Below, piece after piece: positions 45,697 through 54,355 of a DNA stretch of 64,000 nt (positions within the stretch are counted from its first letter, which is position 1; each line of letters starts with the position of its first letter). Made by a program: the position numbers and the translations under genes. The notes below the pieces were generated by a model. It saw only the letters and a program-made list of their open reading frames with translations. It did no database searches and was not told the origin of the DNA. Where the stretch lies: contig NZ_CP157967.1 of NCBI RefSeq assembly GCF_040215725.1, positions 1,798,001 to 1,862,000 of the forward strand, read 5' to 3'. The DNA comes from Rhizobium sp. ZPR4. GTDB lineage: Bacteria; Pseudomonadota; Alphaproteobacteria; Rhizobiales; Rhizobiaceae.

Positions 45697-46234
45697 CCGG
45701 ACCGGAAACGGCGCGGCGGAAGCCTCCCCCGCGCCCGATAGTTTCGAGGCGGAGGTGCTGGCGCTCCTCCCCTCGCTGCGACGCTACTCGCGCAGCCTCA
45801 CCTGGTCGGATGCCGACGGCGAGGACCTGCTTCAGGATTGTGTCGAGAAGGTTCTGATCCGCCGCGGCCAATGGCGCGGACTGAACCTGCGCGGCTGGAT
45901 CCTCACCATCATGACCAATCTTTACCGCAACGAGCGGCGCCAGCAGGGCGGCCGCAGCTTCGTCGATATCGATGACAACAGCCACCTGCCGGCTGCCGAA
46001 ACGGATAGCGATCCGCTGCAGCGATCGCGCCTCGAAACGGCGCTGAACAGCCTCGGCGAAGACTATCGCGCGGTGCTGATACTCGTCGTCGTCGAAGGCT
46101 ACAGCTATCAGGATGTCGCCGACATGCTCGATATCCCGATCGGCACGGTGATGTCGCGCCTGTCGCGCGCGCGCCAGAAGATGACCAGCCTGCTGAATGC
46201 AGACAACGTTGTCACGCTTCGGAGACCAAAATGA
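45680..46234 (+). CDS. ECF-subfamily RNA polymerase sigma factor
   Basis: 184-aa sigma factor with region 2 (LLPSLRRYSRSLTWSDADGE and DLLQDCVEKVLIRRGQW) and region 4 (ALNSLGEDYRAVLILVVVEG followed by YSYQDVADMLDIPIGTVMSR), no region 3. The overlap of its start with the upstream gene and of its stop with the anti-sigma start (ATGA) show tight coupling. It probably activates its own operon in response to an envelope signal; its target promoter was not found with certainty. Confidence 0.92.
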   Translation: MPHGPDRTGNGAAEASPAPDSFEAEVLALLPSLRRYSRSLTWSDADGEDLLQDCVEKVLIRRGQWRGLNLRGWILTIMTNLYRNERRQQGGRSFVDIDDNSHLPAAETDSDPLQRSRLETALNSLGEDYRAVLILVVVEGYSYQDVADMLDIPIGTVMSRLSRARQKMTSLLNADNVVTLRRPK

Positions 46235-47034
46235 ACGAACACAAACCGACCGTGACCGAAGCGGACCTTCACGCCCTTGCCGATGGCCTCCTGCCACCCG
46301 AAAAGCAGGCGGAGCTGGAGGCATGGCTGGCCGAAAATCCTGAAGAGGCTGCTTCCGTGACTGCATGGCAGGCCCAGAACGATGACATCCGGGCCATGTT
46401 CTCCCCCTATGCGATATCAAGGGATGGCGACACCGACCTCATTTTGAAAAGCAGAACCTCATCGGCTGTACAGACGTTTGCCCCGCAAAGAAGCCGCAGG
46501 CTGATGATGCTTGCTGCCTCACTGGCGCTCTTCATCGCCGGTGCTGTGGCCGGCCACTTCGGCCCCGATCTTTTCGCCAAGCCCGAATTGCAGCTGACAT
46601 CGATCGAAGCCCTGCCGCAGCAAGCGCACTCGGCCTTCGTCGTCTATGCCAGCGATGTCCGCCACCCCGTCGAAGTCGGCGCAGATCAGGAGGCGCATCT
46701 CGCCACCTGGCTCGGCAAGCGCATGAATGTCGCCGGCCTCAAGGTGCCGAGCCTGCAGAAACTGGGCTTCCAGCTCGTCGGCGGCCGGCTGCTGCCGATC
46801 AACGGCACGCCCGGAGCCCTGTTCATGTATGAAAATGCCAGCGGCCAGCGCCTGACCGTGCTGGTGGGGCGCAATAGCGGCAACACCACGACCAGCTTCC
46901 GCTTCGCCAGCGACAAAGCCGTCGAGACCTTCTACTGGATCGACGGCGATCTCGGCTATGCCGTGACAGGCGAAATCTCACGCGACATGCTGCGGCAGGT
47001 GGCGGACGAGTGCTACAAGCAGTTCTCGTCGTAG
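46231..47034 (+). CDS. Membrane-bound anti-sigma factor
   Basis: 267-aa protein. An N-terminal cytoplasmic helix bundle (EADLHALADGLLPPEKQAEL, residues 10-29) binds the sigma factor; no CxxC zinc site of the ZAS type is seen. One membrane segment follows (LMMLAASLALFIAGAVAGHF, about 90-110) and a periplasmic domain of about 150 residues. It overlaps the sigma gene by four bases, the standard pairing of an ECF sigma factor with its inhibitor. Confidence 0.88.
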   Translation: MNEHKPTVTEADLHALADGLLPPEKQAELEAWLAENPEEAASVTAWQAQNDDIRAMFSPYAISRDGDTDLILKSRTSSAVQTFAPQRSRRLMMLAASLALFIAGAVAGHFGPDLFAKPELQLTSIEALPQQAHSAFVVYASDVRHPVEVGADQEAHLATWLGKRMNVAGLKVPSLQKLGFQLVGGRLLPINGTPGALFMYENASGQRLTVLVGRNSGNTTTSFRFASDKAVETFYWIDGDLGYAVTGEISRDMLRQVADECYKQFSS

Positions 47035-47070
47035 CCTGCCGTGAGCGGTAAAACCGATACTCGGATTACC

Positions 47071-47442
47071 CTACCATTGCGGATCGTTTTCAAGCGCAAT
47101 CGGCTTGCCATGCGGCGTTGCCTCGGCCGCACGTTGCCAGCTTTGTTGCAAAGCCAGGATCGCATCGGCATCGGCAATGCCCTTCGCGACCAGCAGCCCT
47201 GACAGAGCAGCCACCCAGCAATCGAAATAATCACTGCCGTCAGACGCGCGGCCTGGCTTGTGCAGTTCCGCCGAGAGCCGCTCAGCCCATTCGCTCCAGG
47301 CAAACAGGCCCTTCTCATGCAGATGCACGGTCATCGCAAAGGCATCTGCCGCCCAGGGTTCCGGAAAGACCGGCTCGCCATCGGTCGACTTCGGCAATCC
47401 CGGCGATTGCGCCAGAGGCGACGGGACCCTACACGCGCTCAA
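47071..47442 (-). CDS. Nitrile hydratase accessory/activator protein
   Basis: 123-aa protein of the nitrile hydratase activator (P14K-like, NHase_beta-related) family. LPKSTDGEPVFPEPWAADAF and HEKGLFAWSEWAERLSAEL near 20-60 resemble the N-terminal part of the beta subunit. It delivers cobalt into the alpha subunit during subunit swapping in characterised Co-type enzymes. It overlaps the beta gene by 14 bases and is the third and last gene of the operon. Confidence 0.9.
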   Translation of the reverse strand: MSACRVPSPLAQSPGLPKSTDGEPVFPEPWAADAFAMTVHLHEKGLFAWSEWAERLSAELHKPGRASDGSDYFDCWVAALSGLLVAKGIADADAILALQQSWQRAAEATPHGKPIALENDPQW

Positions 47443-48088
47443 GATAGCTCTCCCAGGCGTCGATCGAGACGGTCAGAGAGGGATCGGCGCCCTCGCCCCA
47501 GATCTCGGCACCCTCAAAGACCACGGTATAGACCCATTGTGGATTCTCGCCCCGGCCGTGAGCGTTGTCATCGGGGAAGACGAATGATCCCTGCACCGCT
47601 TCGATGATGCCCGTCTTGGCGCGGGCATAGCGCGGCAACCGGGTATGGCCGGTCGGATTGAAGTTCTTCGTCCGTACATGATCGCCGACGGCGAAAAGTG
47701 GTGCAGCATCGATCGGCCGGTCGCAAGGGCCACCCTTGGCCAAAGCGGCATCGACCATTTCAGCCTTCAGCACCCGCTTGGGTGCTCTGCCCTGTTCGAT
47801 CGCGTGCCCCACCCGCAGCTCCTCGGCCGTGGCAAAGCCATGCCGTTCGAGCAACGTATCGACGGCGCGAGTCCAGATCTCGTAATAGCTGGCGCCGAGA
47901 TAGCTCGCCGGCGGAATGTTTTCGCGCGCGTGCCGGCTCTCATCGATGTTCCAGGCACCGAAGGCGCCGCAGGAAAGCGTGATGCCGAGCGCGCGCTTTT
48001 CCCATTCCGCATGGAAATAAGGCTCGTTCTGTTCCGGCGCGACCGGGCCGAACCCCATCTGGCCGCCGAGATCGTGCGGTCCGTTCAT
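47429..48088 (-). CDS. nthB: Nitrile hydratase beta subunit
   Basis: 219-aa subunit. The N-terminal [20 protein letters not shown] and [20 protein letters not shown] are conserved NHase beta features, and the C-terminal part is an SH3-like fold ([20 protein letters not shown] and AWESYLERV). It forms a heterodimer with the alpha subunit that converts nitriles to amides. Start overlaps the alpha stop by four bases (ATGA). Confidence 0.94.
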   Translation of the reverse strand: MNGPHDLGGQMGFGPVAPEQNEPYFHAEWEKRALGITLSCGAFGAWNIDESRHARENIPPASYLGASYYEIWTRAVDTLLERHGFATAEELRVGHAIEQGRAPKRVLKAEMVDAALAKGGPCDRPIDAAPLFAVGDHVRTKNFNPTGHTRLPRYARAKTGIIEAVQGSFVFPDDNAHGRGENPQWVYTVVFEGAEIWGEGADPSLTVSIDAWESYLERV

Positions 48089-48732
48089 AGCGCGGCCTCC
48101 GGCGCCTTGGCGATTGCCGTTCCGATCATGGCATCGCGGCTGACGAGATCCGCCAGCGCCGCCTCGTCCATGCCTTCGGAACCGGCAGGACGCTCGGGAA
48201 TCACCAGATAGCGAAGTTCGGCGGTCGAATCCCACACGCGGATCTTCGTCTCCTGCGGCAAGGTCAGGCCGAACTCGGCAAGCACGCCACGCGGATCGAT
48301 CACCGCGCGCGACCGATAGGCCGGCGCCTTGTACCAGACCGGCGGCAGCCCGAGCACGGCCCACGGATAGCAGGAGCAAAGCGTGCAGACGATCAGGTTA
48401 TGCGTTTCCGGCGTATTGAACACCGCACGCATATGTTCACCCTGCCTGCCGGTAAAGCCGAGGCTAGCGATCGCCGCCGTTGCGTCACGCCGCAGCCAGT
48501 CGGCGAAATCGGGATCGCTCCAGGCCTTTGCCACCACCTGCGCGCCGTTGCGCGGCCCGACCTTCGTCTCATAGGTCTCGACGATACGGTCGATCGCCGC
48601 CGGGTCGATCAAACCCTTTTCCGTCAGCAACGTCTCGAGCGCCTTCACCCGCGCCTGCATGTCCGAATAGTGGTTGTCGTGGTGATGGTGATCGTGATGA
48701 TCGTCGTCATCATGCGAGTGTCCGTGGGACAT
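48085..48732 (-). CDS. nthA: Nitrile hydratase alpha subunit, cobalt type, His-rich N-terminus
   Basis: 215-aa catalytic subunit. The metal-binding claw is [10 protein letters not shown] (C116, C119, S120, C121); threonine in the CTLC position marks the cobalt-type enzyme. The first 24 residues are unusually rich in His and Asp ([20 protein letters not shown]), a feature able to bind divalent metal. GGAG sits six bases upstream of the ATG. It converts nitriles to amides in the cytoplasm together with the beta subunit; no amidase gene is in the window. Confidence 0.95.
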   Translation of the reverse strand: MSHGHSHDDDDHHDHHHHDNHYSDMQARVKALETLLTEKGLIDPAAIDRIVETYETKVGPRNGAQVVAKAWSDPDFADWLRRDATAAIASLGFTGRQGEHMRAVFNTPETHNLIVCTLCSCYPWAVLGLPPVWYKAPAYRSRAVIDPRGVLAEFGLTLPQETKIRVWDSTAELRYLVIPERPAGSEGMDEAALADLVSRDAMIGTAIAKAPEAAL

Positions 48733-48755
48733 GGCTGTCTCCTGTCTCTTTGCGA

Positions 48756-49349
48756 CTACTTTAGCATCGGCCAGAGACTGAGCACCAGCAGGACGGCCAT
48801 GGTTATGTTGAACCATTTGAGCCGGACGGGATCAGAGAGCCAGTCGCGTAGTGCCGAGCCGAAGCCAGCCCAGGTCGAAACGCTCGGGAGATTGACCGCA
48901 GCAAAAGCCAACCCGACCAAAAGGACGGTAACAAGATAGAGCTGCTCATTGGTATAGGTCGCCATGGCAGTGACTGCCATCACCCAGGCCTTGGGATTGA
49001 CCCACTGGAACGCGGCGGCGCTGATGAAGCTCATCGGCTGCGCCGAGCCCTCGCTCTCGGTCAGGCTACGCGACGTGCCGATCTTCCAGGCGATCCAGAC
49101 AAGATAGGCGCCGCCGGCGAATTTCAGCACGGTATAGAGCAGCGGCACTGTGTGCAGCACGGCACCCAGGCCGAGACCAACACCGAGCAACAGCGAGAGA
49201 AAGCCAACGCCGATGCCGAGCATGTGCGGAATGGTGCGGCGGAAACCGAAATTCACGCCGGATGCAAACAACATCATGTTGTTCGGTCCGGGCGTGATTG
49301 AGGTTGTGAATGCAAAAAGTAGAAGAGCCAGAAATGTATCCAGCGCCAT
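48756..49349 (-). CDS. LysE-family exporter (RhtB-type)
   Basis: 197-aa inner-membrane protein with about six helices. The N-terminal [20 protein letters not shown] carries the LysE/RhtB hallmark (TPGPNN), and the C-terminal half ends in a helix. RhtB-type proteins export amino acids such as threonine or homoserine; substrate is unknown here. TAGGAGG precedes the ATG. It lies on the minus strand just upstream of nthA (24 bases apart) and may be transcribed with the nitrile hydratase genes. Confidence 0.9.
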   Translation of the reverse strand: MALDTFLALLLFAFTTSITPGPNNMMLFASGVNFGFRRTIPHMLGIGVGFLSLLLGVGLGLGAVLHTVPLLYTVLKFAGGAYLVWIAWKIGTSRSLTESEGSAQPMSFISAAAFQWVNPKAWVMAVTAMATYTNEQLYLVTVLLVGLAFAAVNLPSVSTWAGFGSALRDWLSDPVRLKWFNITMAVLLVLSLWPMLK

Positions 49350-49554
49350 GATGCCTCCTAGGACACCGTATTGTGACAGGGCGGCATCCAAAATTCTTCT
49401 TCATGCGTGCAAAATGTAACGACGCATGGCCGTGCGACATTAGTTCGCCAGCCATACGAAAGCCATAGGGTGATTGTCACGGTGACATGACGGATGTCGG
49501 TTGAAATCCGGTCGAATGCCCCTATCCTTCGGTTTTCTGCAGTGAGGAATGACC

Positions 49555-50400
49555 ATGCGCGAGCCCATCCCAACTGTCACCCTTCCCTCCGGCATCTTGG
49601 TTCCGGCACTCGGCCAGGGAACGTGGAATATGGGCGAGAGCGCCGCGACCGCCCGGGACGAGATCACCAGCCTGAAAACCGGTCTCGATCTCGGCATGAC
49701 GCTGATCGACACGGCGGAGATGTATGCCGATGGCGGCTCGGAGGAAATCGTCGGCAAGGCGATCGAAGGGCGGCGCGACGAGGTCTTCCTGGTCAGCAAG
49801 GTCTATCCCGCCAATGCCAGCCGCAAAGGCGCCGTCGAAGCCTGCGAACGCAGCCTGAAGCGCTTGAACACCGATCGCATCGATCTCTATCTCTTACATT
49901 GGCGCGGCAACTACCCGCTTGAAGAGACCGTGGAAGCTTTCGAAGGCCTGAAGGCTGCGGGCAAGATCGAGGCCTGGGGCGTTTCGAATTTCGATGTCGA
50001 CGATATGGATGAGCTGCTTTCCGTGCCAAATGGCGGCAATGTCGCCGCCAATCAGGTGCTCTACAATCTCTCCCGACGCGGCATCGAATACGATCTGCTG
50101 CCCTGGTGCCAGGAACGCAGCATTCCGATCATGGCCTATTCGCCGATCGAACAGGGTCGCTTGCTTCACCATCCAGAACTGATCCGCGTCGCCAAGACCT
50201 ATCAGGCGACGCCCGCGCAGATCGCCCTCGCCTTTCTGCTGGAGCGTGACGGCGTGATATCGATCCCGAAATCCTCGAACGTGCAGCGCATCGAGGAAAA
50301 CCGCGACTCGATCGATGTCGACATCACGGATGAAGATTGGGCTATCCTCGACGCCGCCTTCCCGCCACCGTCGCGAAAGAAGTCACTGGACATGCTGTAG
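49555..50400 (+). CDS. Aldo/keto reductase (YeaE-like)
   Basis: 281-aa NADPH-dependent reductase. The tetrad D52 and Y57 ([19 protein letters not shown]), K82 ([12 protein letters not shown]) and H115 ([12 protein letters not shown]) is intact. The C-terminal segment [20 protein letters not shown] binds cofactor. The second ATG of ATGACCATG is preferred because GAGG lies seven bases before it. Convergent with the KpsC-like gene with only two bases between the stops. Confidence 0.9.
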   Translation: MREPIPTVTLPSGILVPALGQGTWNMGESAATARDEITSLKTGLDLGMTLIDTAEMYADGGSEEIVGKAIEGRRDEVFLVSKVYPANASRKGAVEACERSLKRLNTDRIDLYLLHWRGNYPLEETVEAFEGLKAAGKIEAWGVSNFDVDDMDELLSVPNGGNVAANQVLYNLSRRGIEYDLLPWCQERSIPIMAYSPIEQGRLLHHPELIRVAKTYQATPAQIALAFLLERDGVISIPKSSNVQRIEENRDSIDVDITDEDWAILDAAFPPPSRKKSLDML

Positions 50401-50402
50401 GT

Positions 50403-51434
50403 TCAGGCAACGGCCTTCTGCTGTGCGACTATCAGCTCGATCGCTCGAAAAACGTCGATCTCCCGCCAGTCGGCCGGATCGCGATAGGTCGGATAAAGCG
50501 AAAAGGCGGCGGCGGCGATCTGATCGACGGTCCGAAGCTTCGTTCTACGGCCGGCGAGCACGGCCTTGGTATGGACACCGAAATGATCTTCGGTCACACC
50601 CCAGCCGGCATAAAAGGGCGCCGCATAGCAGCGAACGGGAATGCCGCGCAGCAACGCATCGAAGCCGAATTGGCTGGAGACCGTCCAGACTTCATCGACG
50701 ACGTCGAGGATCGACGCCACCGACACCTCGGCGTCGACAAGAATTGCATCGCCTTTCGAAGCGCCATCCGTAAGATAACCCTTACGAAGCCCAGCCATAA
50801 CATCCGGATGGGTGCGGATCAGGCATTGCGCATCGCTTGCCAGCGCATCGGCAAGCATCGTCTCGAAAGAAGTTTTTGAGCCGAGCGCACGGCCGACGGA
50901 AACGTCGCCGACGACCTGATCGACCAGCAGAATGCGCCGCTTTGTCGTCGGCGCAATGCTGGGTGGGCGATGCGGAAGATGGTTGTATTTCGACAGCTTG
51001 TTGAGAACGATCTGCTCGCGAATGGCGCGGCCAAGCTCTCCTGCCTCTCCCACCCCCTCGATCAACCGCTCAAGCCGCGACGGCCTGTTTGCATCGACGG
51101 GCAAACCAAGATCGTCGATGACGATGGATAGTGGAATGGCGCCGGACTTGCCGAGCCCCATGGACCGGAGAAAACCATCCTCCAGATACCAATGTCGAAG
51201 ATGGCGAAAGCGCGCAACGCTGTCCGCGAGCTTCGCCGGCGCACGGCCACCCCAGGATACGACGCCGCCTATTCCGGGAGAAAGGATCGAGGCCAGTTTC
51301 CGGGAGCCGAAATAATGCCGGAGCCAGGGAAAATCGCCACGGACGAAGAAGGCAGCGCCGAGACGCATATCATCAGGCGGATGCCATGGCTTTCCGCCGA
51401 TCTCAGGCAAAGTCTCGCCGGCAAGGATTGCCAC
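50403..51434 (-). CDS. Single-module capsule polysaccharide Kdo-transferase-like protein (KpsC type)
   Basis: About 343-aa protein of the PF05159 (capsule polysaccharide biosynthesis) family, with LRHWYLEDGFLRSMGLGKSG near residues 80-99, ILLVDQVVGDVSVGRALGSK near 168, LIRTHPDV and VSSQFGFDALLRGIPVRCYA plus FYAGWGVTED in the C-terminal part. KpsC normally has two such modules that add beta-Kdo residues to the lipid anchor of capsules; here there is one. A GTG at 51434 with GGGAG upstream is the best start; TTG further upstream is possible. No other capsule gene is in the window. Confidence 0.82.
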   Translation of the reverse strand: MAILAGETLPEIGGKPWHPPDDMRLGAAFFVRGDFPWLRHYFGSRKLASILSPGIGGVVSWGGRAPAKLADSVARFRHLRHWYLEDGFLRSMGLGKSGAIPLSIVIDDLGLPVDANRPSRLERLIEGVGEAGELGRAIREQIVLNKLSKYNHLPHRPPSIAPTTKRRILLVDQVVGDVSVGRALGSKTSFETMLADALASDAQCLIRTHPDVMAGLRKGYLTDGASKGDAILVDAEVSVASILDVVDEVWTVSSQFGFDALLRGIPVRCYAAPFYAGWGVTEDHFGVHTKAVLAGRRTKLRTVDQIAAAAFSLYPTYRDPADWREIDVFRAIELIVAQQKAVA

Positions 51435-51491
51435 CCTATTCTCCCGCTGCAAACAACATCGTCGACCCAAGCCGACCGCCGCAAAAGATAA

Positions 51492-51565
51492 AGCGGTTCA
51501 GCGTTCCACGGAAGCACTGAACCGCTCTGATTTCCAACGCAATTCCGAACGGCAAACCGGCCGAC
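51492..51565. repeat. Rhizobium-type intergenic repeat, degenerate copy
   Basis: AGCGGTTCAG (51492-51501) and CTGAACCGCT (51517-51526) form a perfect 10-bp hairpin, followed by ACGCAATTCCGAACGGCAAA, closely similar to the tail of the element at 24697. The second arm of the tail hairpin is not preserved. It sits just downstream of ilvN. Confidence 0.6.
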
Positions 51566-51576
51566 GCCGCAGGCTT

Positions 51577-52149
51577 TTACATTCCCTGCGAGCCGCGGTT
51601 CATCGCGGCAATACCGGTGCGGCACACTTCGATAAGGCCGAGCGGCTTGATGATGGCGATGAACTGGTCGATCTTCGAAGACTTGCCGGTAATTTCGAGA
51701 ATGAAATGTTCGACGGTCGCATCCACCACCTTGGCGTGGAAGGCGTCGGCCAGCCGCAGCGTTTCTGCGCGCATCTCTCCGCTTCCGGTCACCTTCAGCA
51801 GCGCCACTTCGCGCTCGATCGGCCGTTCCTGGCCGAGTTCGCGGGCGCGCACCGTCAGATCAACGACGCGGTGAACGGGGACGATGCGCTCAAGCTGCGC
51901 CTTGATCTGTTCCAGCACCTGCGGCGTGCCGCGCGTGACAATGGTAATGCGCGACAGATGCGCCTGATGCTCCGTCTCCGAAACCGTGAGGCTTTCGATG
52001 TTGTAGCCCCGGCCGGAGAAGAGGCCGATGACGCGGGCAAGAACGCCGGGCTCGTTGTCGACAAGCACCGAAAGCGTGTGGCTCTCAGCCGCCGCGGTTT
52101 CCGGCGAAATGAAATAGGCGGAGCCCGTGGGTTGAAGGTGTGCGTTCAT
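51577..52149 (-). CDS. ilvN: Acetolactate synthase small (regulatory) subunit
   Basis: 190-aa regulatory subunit of acetohydroxyacid synthase, also named IlvH. Two ACT-type domains: HTLSVLVDNEPGVLARVIGL with FSGRGYNIESLTVSETEHQA (residues about 24-63) and a C-terminal ILEITGKSSKIDQFIAIIKP region. It stimulates the large subunit and gives valine feedback inhibition. It lies 85 bases downstream of ilvB and is under the same attenuator. Confidence 0.95.
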   Translation of the reverse strand: MNAHLQPTGSAYFISPETAAAESHTLSVLVDNEPGVLARVIGLFSGRGYNIESLTVSETEHQAHLSRITIVTRGTPQVLEQIKAQLERIVPVHRVVDLTVRARELGQERPIEREVALLKVTGSGEMRAETLRLADAFHAKVVDATVEHFILEITGKSSKIDQFIAIIKPLGLIEVCRTGIAAMNRGSQGM

Positions 52150-52234
52150 TATCCTTGTTCCGTTTCCTCGGTTCTTGTTCGATATGCCAGCGAGATCGGC
52201 CGGGGCGCGGCTTCCGCCGCACCCCGGCTATCGA

Positions 52235-54028
52235 TCAGACCAGCTGGCGACCCTTGGCGTCGATGGCGTTGGCAACTGCTTCGTCGGTCGCTTCGTCCGG
52301 CAGCAGCATTTCGTTATGCGCCTTGCCCGAGGGGATCATCGGGAAGCAGTTGGCGAGATTGGCAACGCGGCAATCGAAAATGACCGGCTTGTTGACGTCA
52401 ATCATTTCCTGGATGGCGGCATCGAGTTCGCCCGGCTTTTCGCAGCGCAGGCCGACGGCGCCATAGGCTTCCGCGAGCTTGACGAAATCAGGCATCGCTT
52501 CCGTGTAGGAATTGGAGAGGCGATTGCCGTGCAGCAGCTGCTGCCACTGACGAACCATGCCCATGTACTGGTTGTTCAGGATGAAGATCTTGATCGGCGC
52601 ATCGTGCTGGATCGCCGCCGACATTTCCTGAATGCACATCTGGATCGAGGCATCGCCCGCGATATCGATGACCAGACTTTCCGGATGGGCGATCTGAACG
52701 CCGAGCGCCGCCGGCAAGCCATAGCCCATGGTGCCGAGGCCACCTGAGGTCATCCAGCGGTTCGGCTGCTCGAAGCCGTAGAACTGTGCCGCCCACATCT
52801 GATGCTGGCCGACTTCGGTCGTGATATAGGTGTCGCGATGCTTGGTCAGCTCATAGAGGCGCTGGATCGCATATTGCGGCATGATGACATCGTCGCTCGG
52901 CTTGTAGGCGAACGAGTTGCGCGCGCGCCAGCGGGTGATGCTGGTCCACCAATCGCCGAGGCGGTCGGCAGCAGGCTTCTGCGGTAGCGCACGCCACAGG
53001 CGAACCATATCTTCCAAGACATTGCCGACATCGCCGAGAATGCCGATGTCGACGTGAACGTTCTTGTTGATCGACGAAGGATCGATGTCGATATGGATCT
53101 TCTTCGAATTCGGCGAGAAGGCGTTCAAGCGACCGGTAATGCGGTCGTCGAAGCGTGCGCCGATGCAGACCATGACGTCGCAATCATGCATCGCCATATT
53201 GGCTTCGTAGGAACCATGCATGCCGAGCATGCCGAGCCAGCTCTTGCCCGAGGCCGGATAGGCACCGAGGCCCATCAGCGTCGAGGTGATCGGGAAATCG
53301 GTGAGCTCGACCAGTTCGCGCAGCAGCTTGGAAGCTTCGGGGCCGGAATTGACGACGCCGCCACCGGAATAGATGACGGGGCGACGGGCATTCTTCATCA
53401 GCTCGATCGCCTGGTTGATCTTGTTGAGATCGCCCTGAATCTTCGGCTGATAGCTCTTCTGGACATCATGCGATTCCGGCGGCGTGTAGGTGCCGGTCGC
53501 AAACTGAATGTCCTTCGGGATATCGACGACAACGGGACCGGGACGGCCTGATTGCGCGATGCGAAAGGCTTCATGAATGACGGCCGCGAGCTGATTGACG
53601 TCCTTGACCAGCCAGTTGTGCTTGGTGCAGGGCCGCGTGATGCCGACCGTATCGCACTCCTGGAAGGCATCCGAGCCGATCAGCGTCGTCGGAACCTGGC
53701 CGGTCAGGCAAACGAGCGGAATGGAATCCATCAAGGCATCCTGCAGCGGCGTGACCGCATTGGTCGCGCCCGGGCCGGAGGTAACCAGCATGACGCCGAC
53801 CTTGCCGGTGGAGCGGGCATAGCCTTCGGCCGCATGGCCGGCGCCCTGCTCGTGGCGGACGAGAATGTGCTTGATGTCGTCCTGCTGGAAGATCTCGTCG
53901 TAGATCGGAAGCACAGCGCCACCCGGATAACCGAAGATGTGTTCGACGCCGTTGTCTCTGAGCGCCTGCAACACGATCTCCGCGCCTGTCATTCGATTGC
54001 CGCTCGCCTGATTATCTGTGCCGGTCAT
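52235..54028 (-). CDS. ilvB: Acetolactate synthase large (catalytic) subunit
   Basis: 597-aa thiamine diphosphate enzyme, also named IlvI, that condenses pyruvate with pyruvate or 2-oxobutyrate, first step of valine, leucine and isoleucine synthesis. The N-terminal EIVLQALRDNGVEHIFGYPG and the catalytic glutamate in HEQGAGHAAEGYARSTGKVG (about residue 60) are present, as is the ThDP/Mg motif DIAGDASIQMCIQEMSAAI near the C-terminus. FAD site in the middle domain. It is preceded by a leader peptide and an attenuator; the ATG used has GCCGG rather than a good purine run upstream, and an earlier in-frame ATG lies inside the attenuator region. Confidence 0.96.
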   Translation of the reverse strand: MTGTDNQASGNRMTGAEIVLQALRDNGVEHIFGYPGGAVLPIYDEIFQQDDIKHILVRHEQGAGHAAEGYARSTGKVGVMLVTSGPGATNAVTPLQDALMDSIPLVCLTGQVPTTLIGSDAFQECDTVGITRPCTKHNWLVKDVNQLAAVIHEAFRIAQSGRPGPVVVDIPKDIQFATGTYTPPESHDVQKSYQPKIQGDLNKINQAIELMKNARRPVIYSGGGVVNSGPEASKLLRELVELTDFPITSTLMGLGAYPASGKSWLGMLGMHGSYEANMAMHDCDVMVCIGARFDDRITGRLNAFSPNSKKIHIDIDPSSINKNVHVDIGILGDVGNVLEDMVRLWRALPQKPAADRLGDWWTSITRWRARNSFAYKPSDDVIMPQYAIQRLYELTKHRDTYITTEVGQHQMWAAQFYGFEQPNRWMTSGGLGTMGYGLPAALGVQIAHPESLVIDIAGDASIQMCIQEMSAAIQHDAPIKIFILNNQYMGMVRQWQQLLHGNRLSNSYTEAMPDFVKLAEAYGAVGLRCEKPGELDAAIQEMIDVNKPVIFDCRVANLANCFPMIPSGKAHNEMLLPDEATDEAVANAIDAKGRQLV

Positions 54029-54084
54029 ACGTTTGTTCCGCTGTCTGCTGGAGGTTTGGAAAAATGAAATCTCGATTTCGGGCA

Positions 54085-54108
54085 TAAAAAAAGGCCCCTT
54101 AGGGAGCC
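54085..54108 (-). terminator. Attenuator terminator upstream of ilvB
   Basis: On the minus strand GGCTCCCTAAGGGGCC is followed by eight T residues (54092-54085), a rho-independent terminator located between the leader peptide and the ilvB start. Confidence 0.9.
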
Positions 54109-54117
54109 TGTCATCTA

Positions 54118-54165
54118 GCGCATGGGTGGCTATCGCCGGATGGTTACACCATCCTGCCCATGCGC
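54118..54165 (-). promoter_or_regulatory. Leader RNA pairing region of the ilvB attenuator
   Basis: GCGCATGGG (54118-54126) and CCCATGCGC (54157-54165) are perfect complements that enclose an inner hairpin GGATGGT/ACCATCC (54138-54144 with 54148-54154). The leader-peptide stop codon lies in the inner hairpin. Alternative pairing with the terminator is expected when ribosomes stall at the Ile/Leu/Val codons. Confidence 0.75.
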
Positions 54166-54200
54166 CTTCCCACCACGATAAGAATGATCGAGTTTTTCAT
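54144..54200 (-). CDS. Leader peptide of the ilvB-ilvN operon
   Basis: 18-codon ORF encoding MKNSIILIVVGRRMGRMV, with six consecutive codons for isoleucine, leucine and valine (ATC ATT CTT ATC GTG GTG) near the start. This is the design of an amino-acid-starvation attenuator: scarcity of charged tRNA for branched-chain amino acids stalls the ribosome and prevents the downstream terminator. It lies about 115 bases upstream of ilvB. Confidence 0.9.
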   Translation of the reverse strand: MKNSIILIVVGRRMGRMV

Positions 54201-54355
54201 GGGCCGAAGTGATAGACAGAAAATTTCGAAGCGTCAACGCGTGAAGCAATAAAAAATCGTGGCCCCGCGGAAACCCTATAAAAAGCACGGGTGGTCGACA
54301 GGGTTTTATTAAGCCACCGTCTCTATGCTCCAGCCACTAATGATTGGGGTAACTG

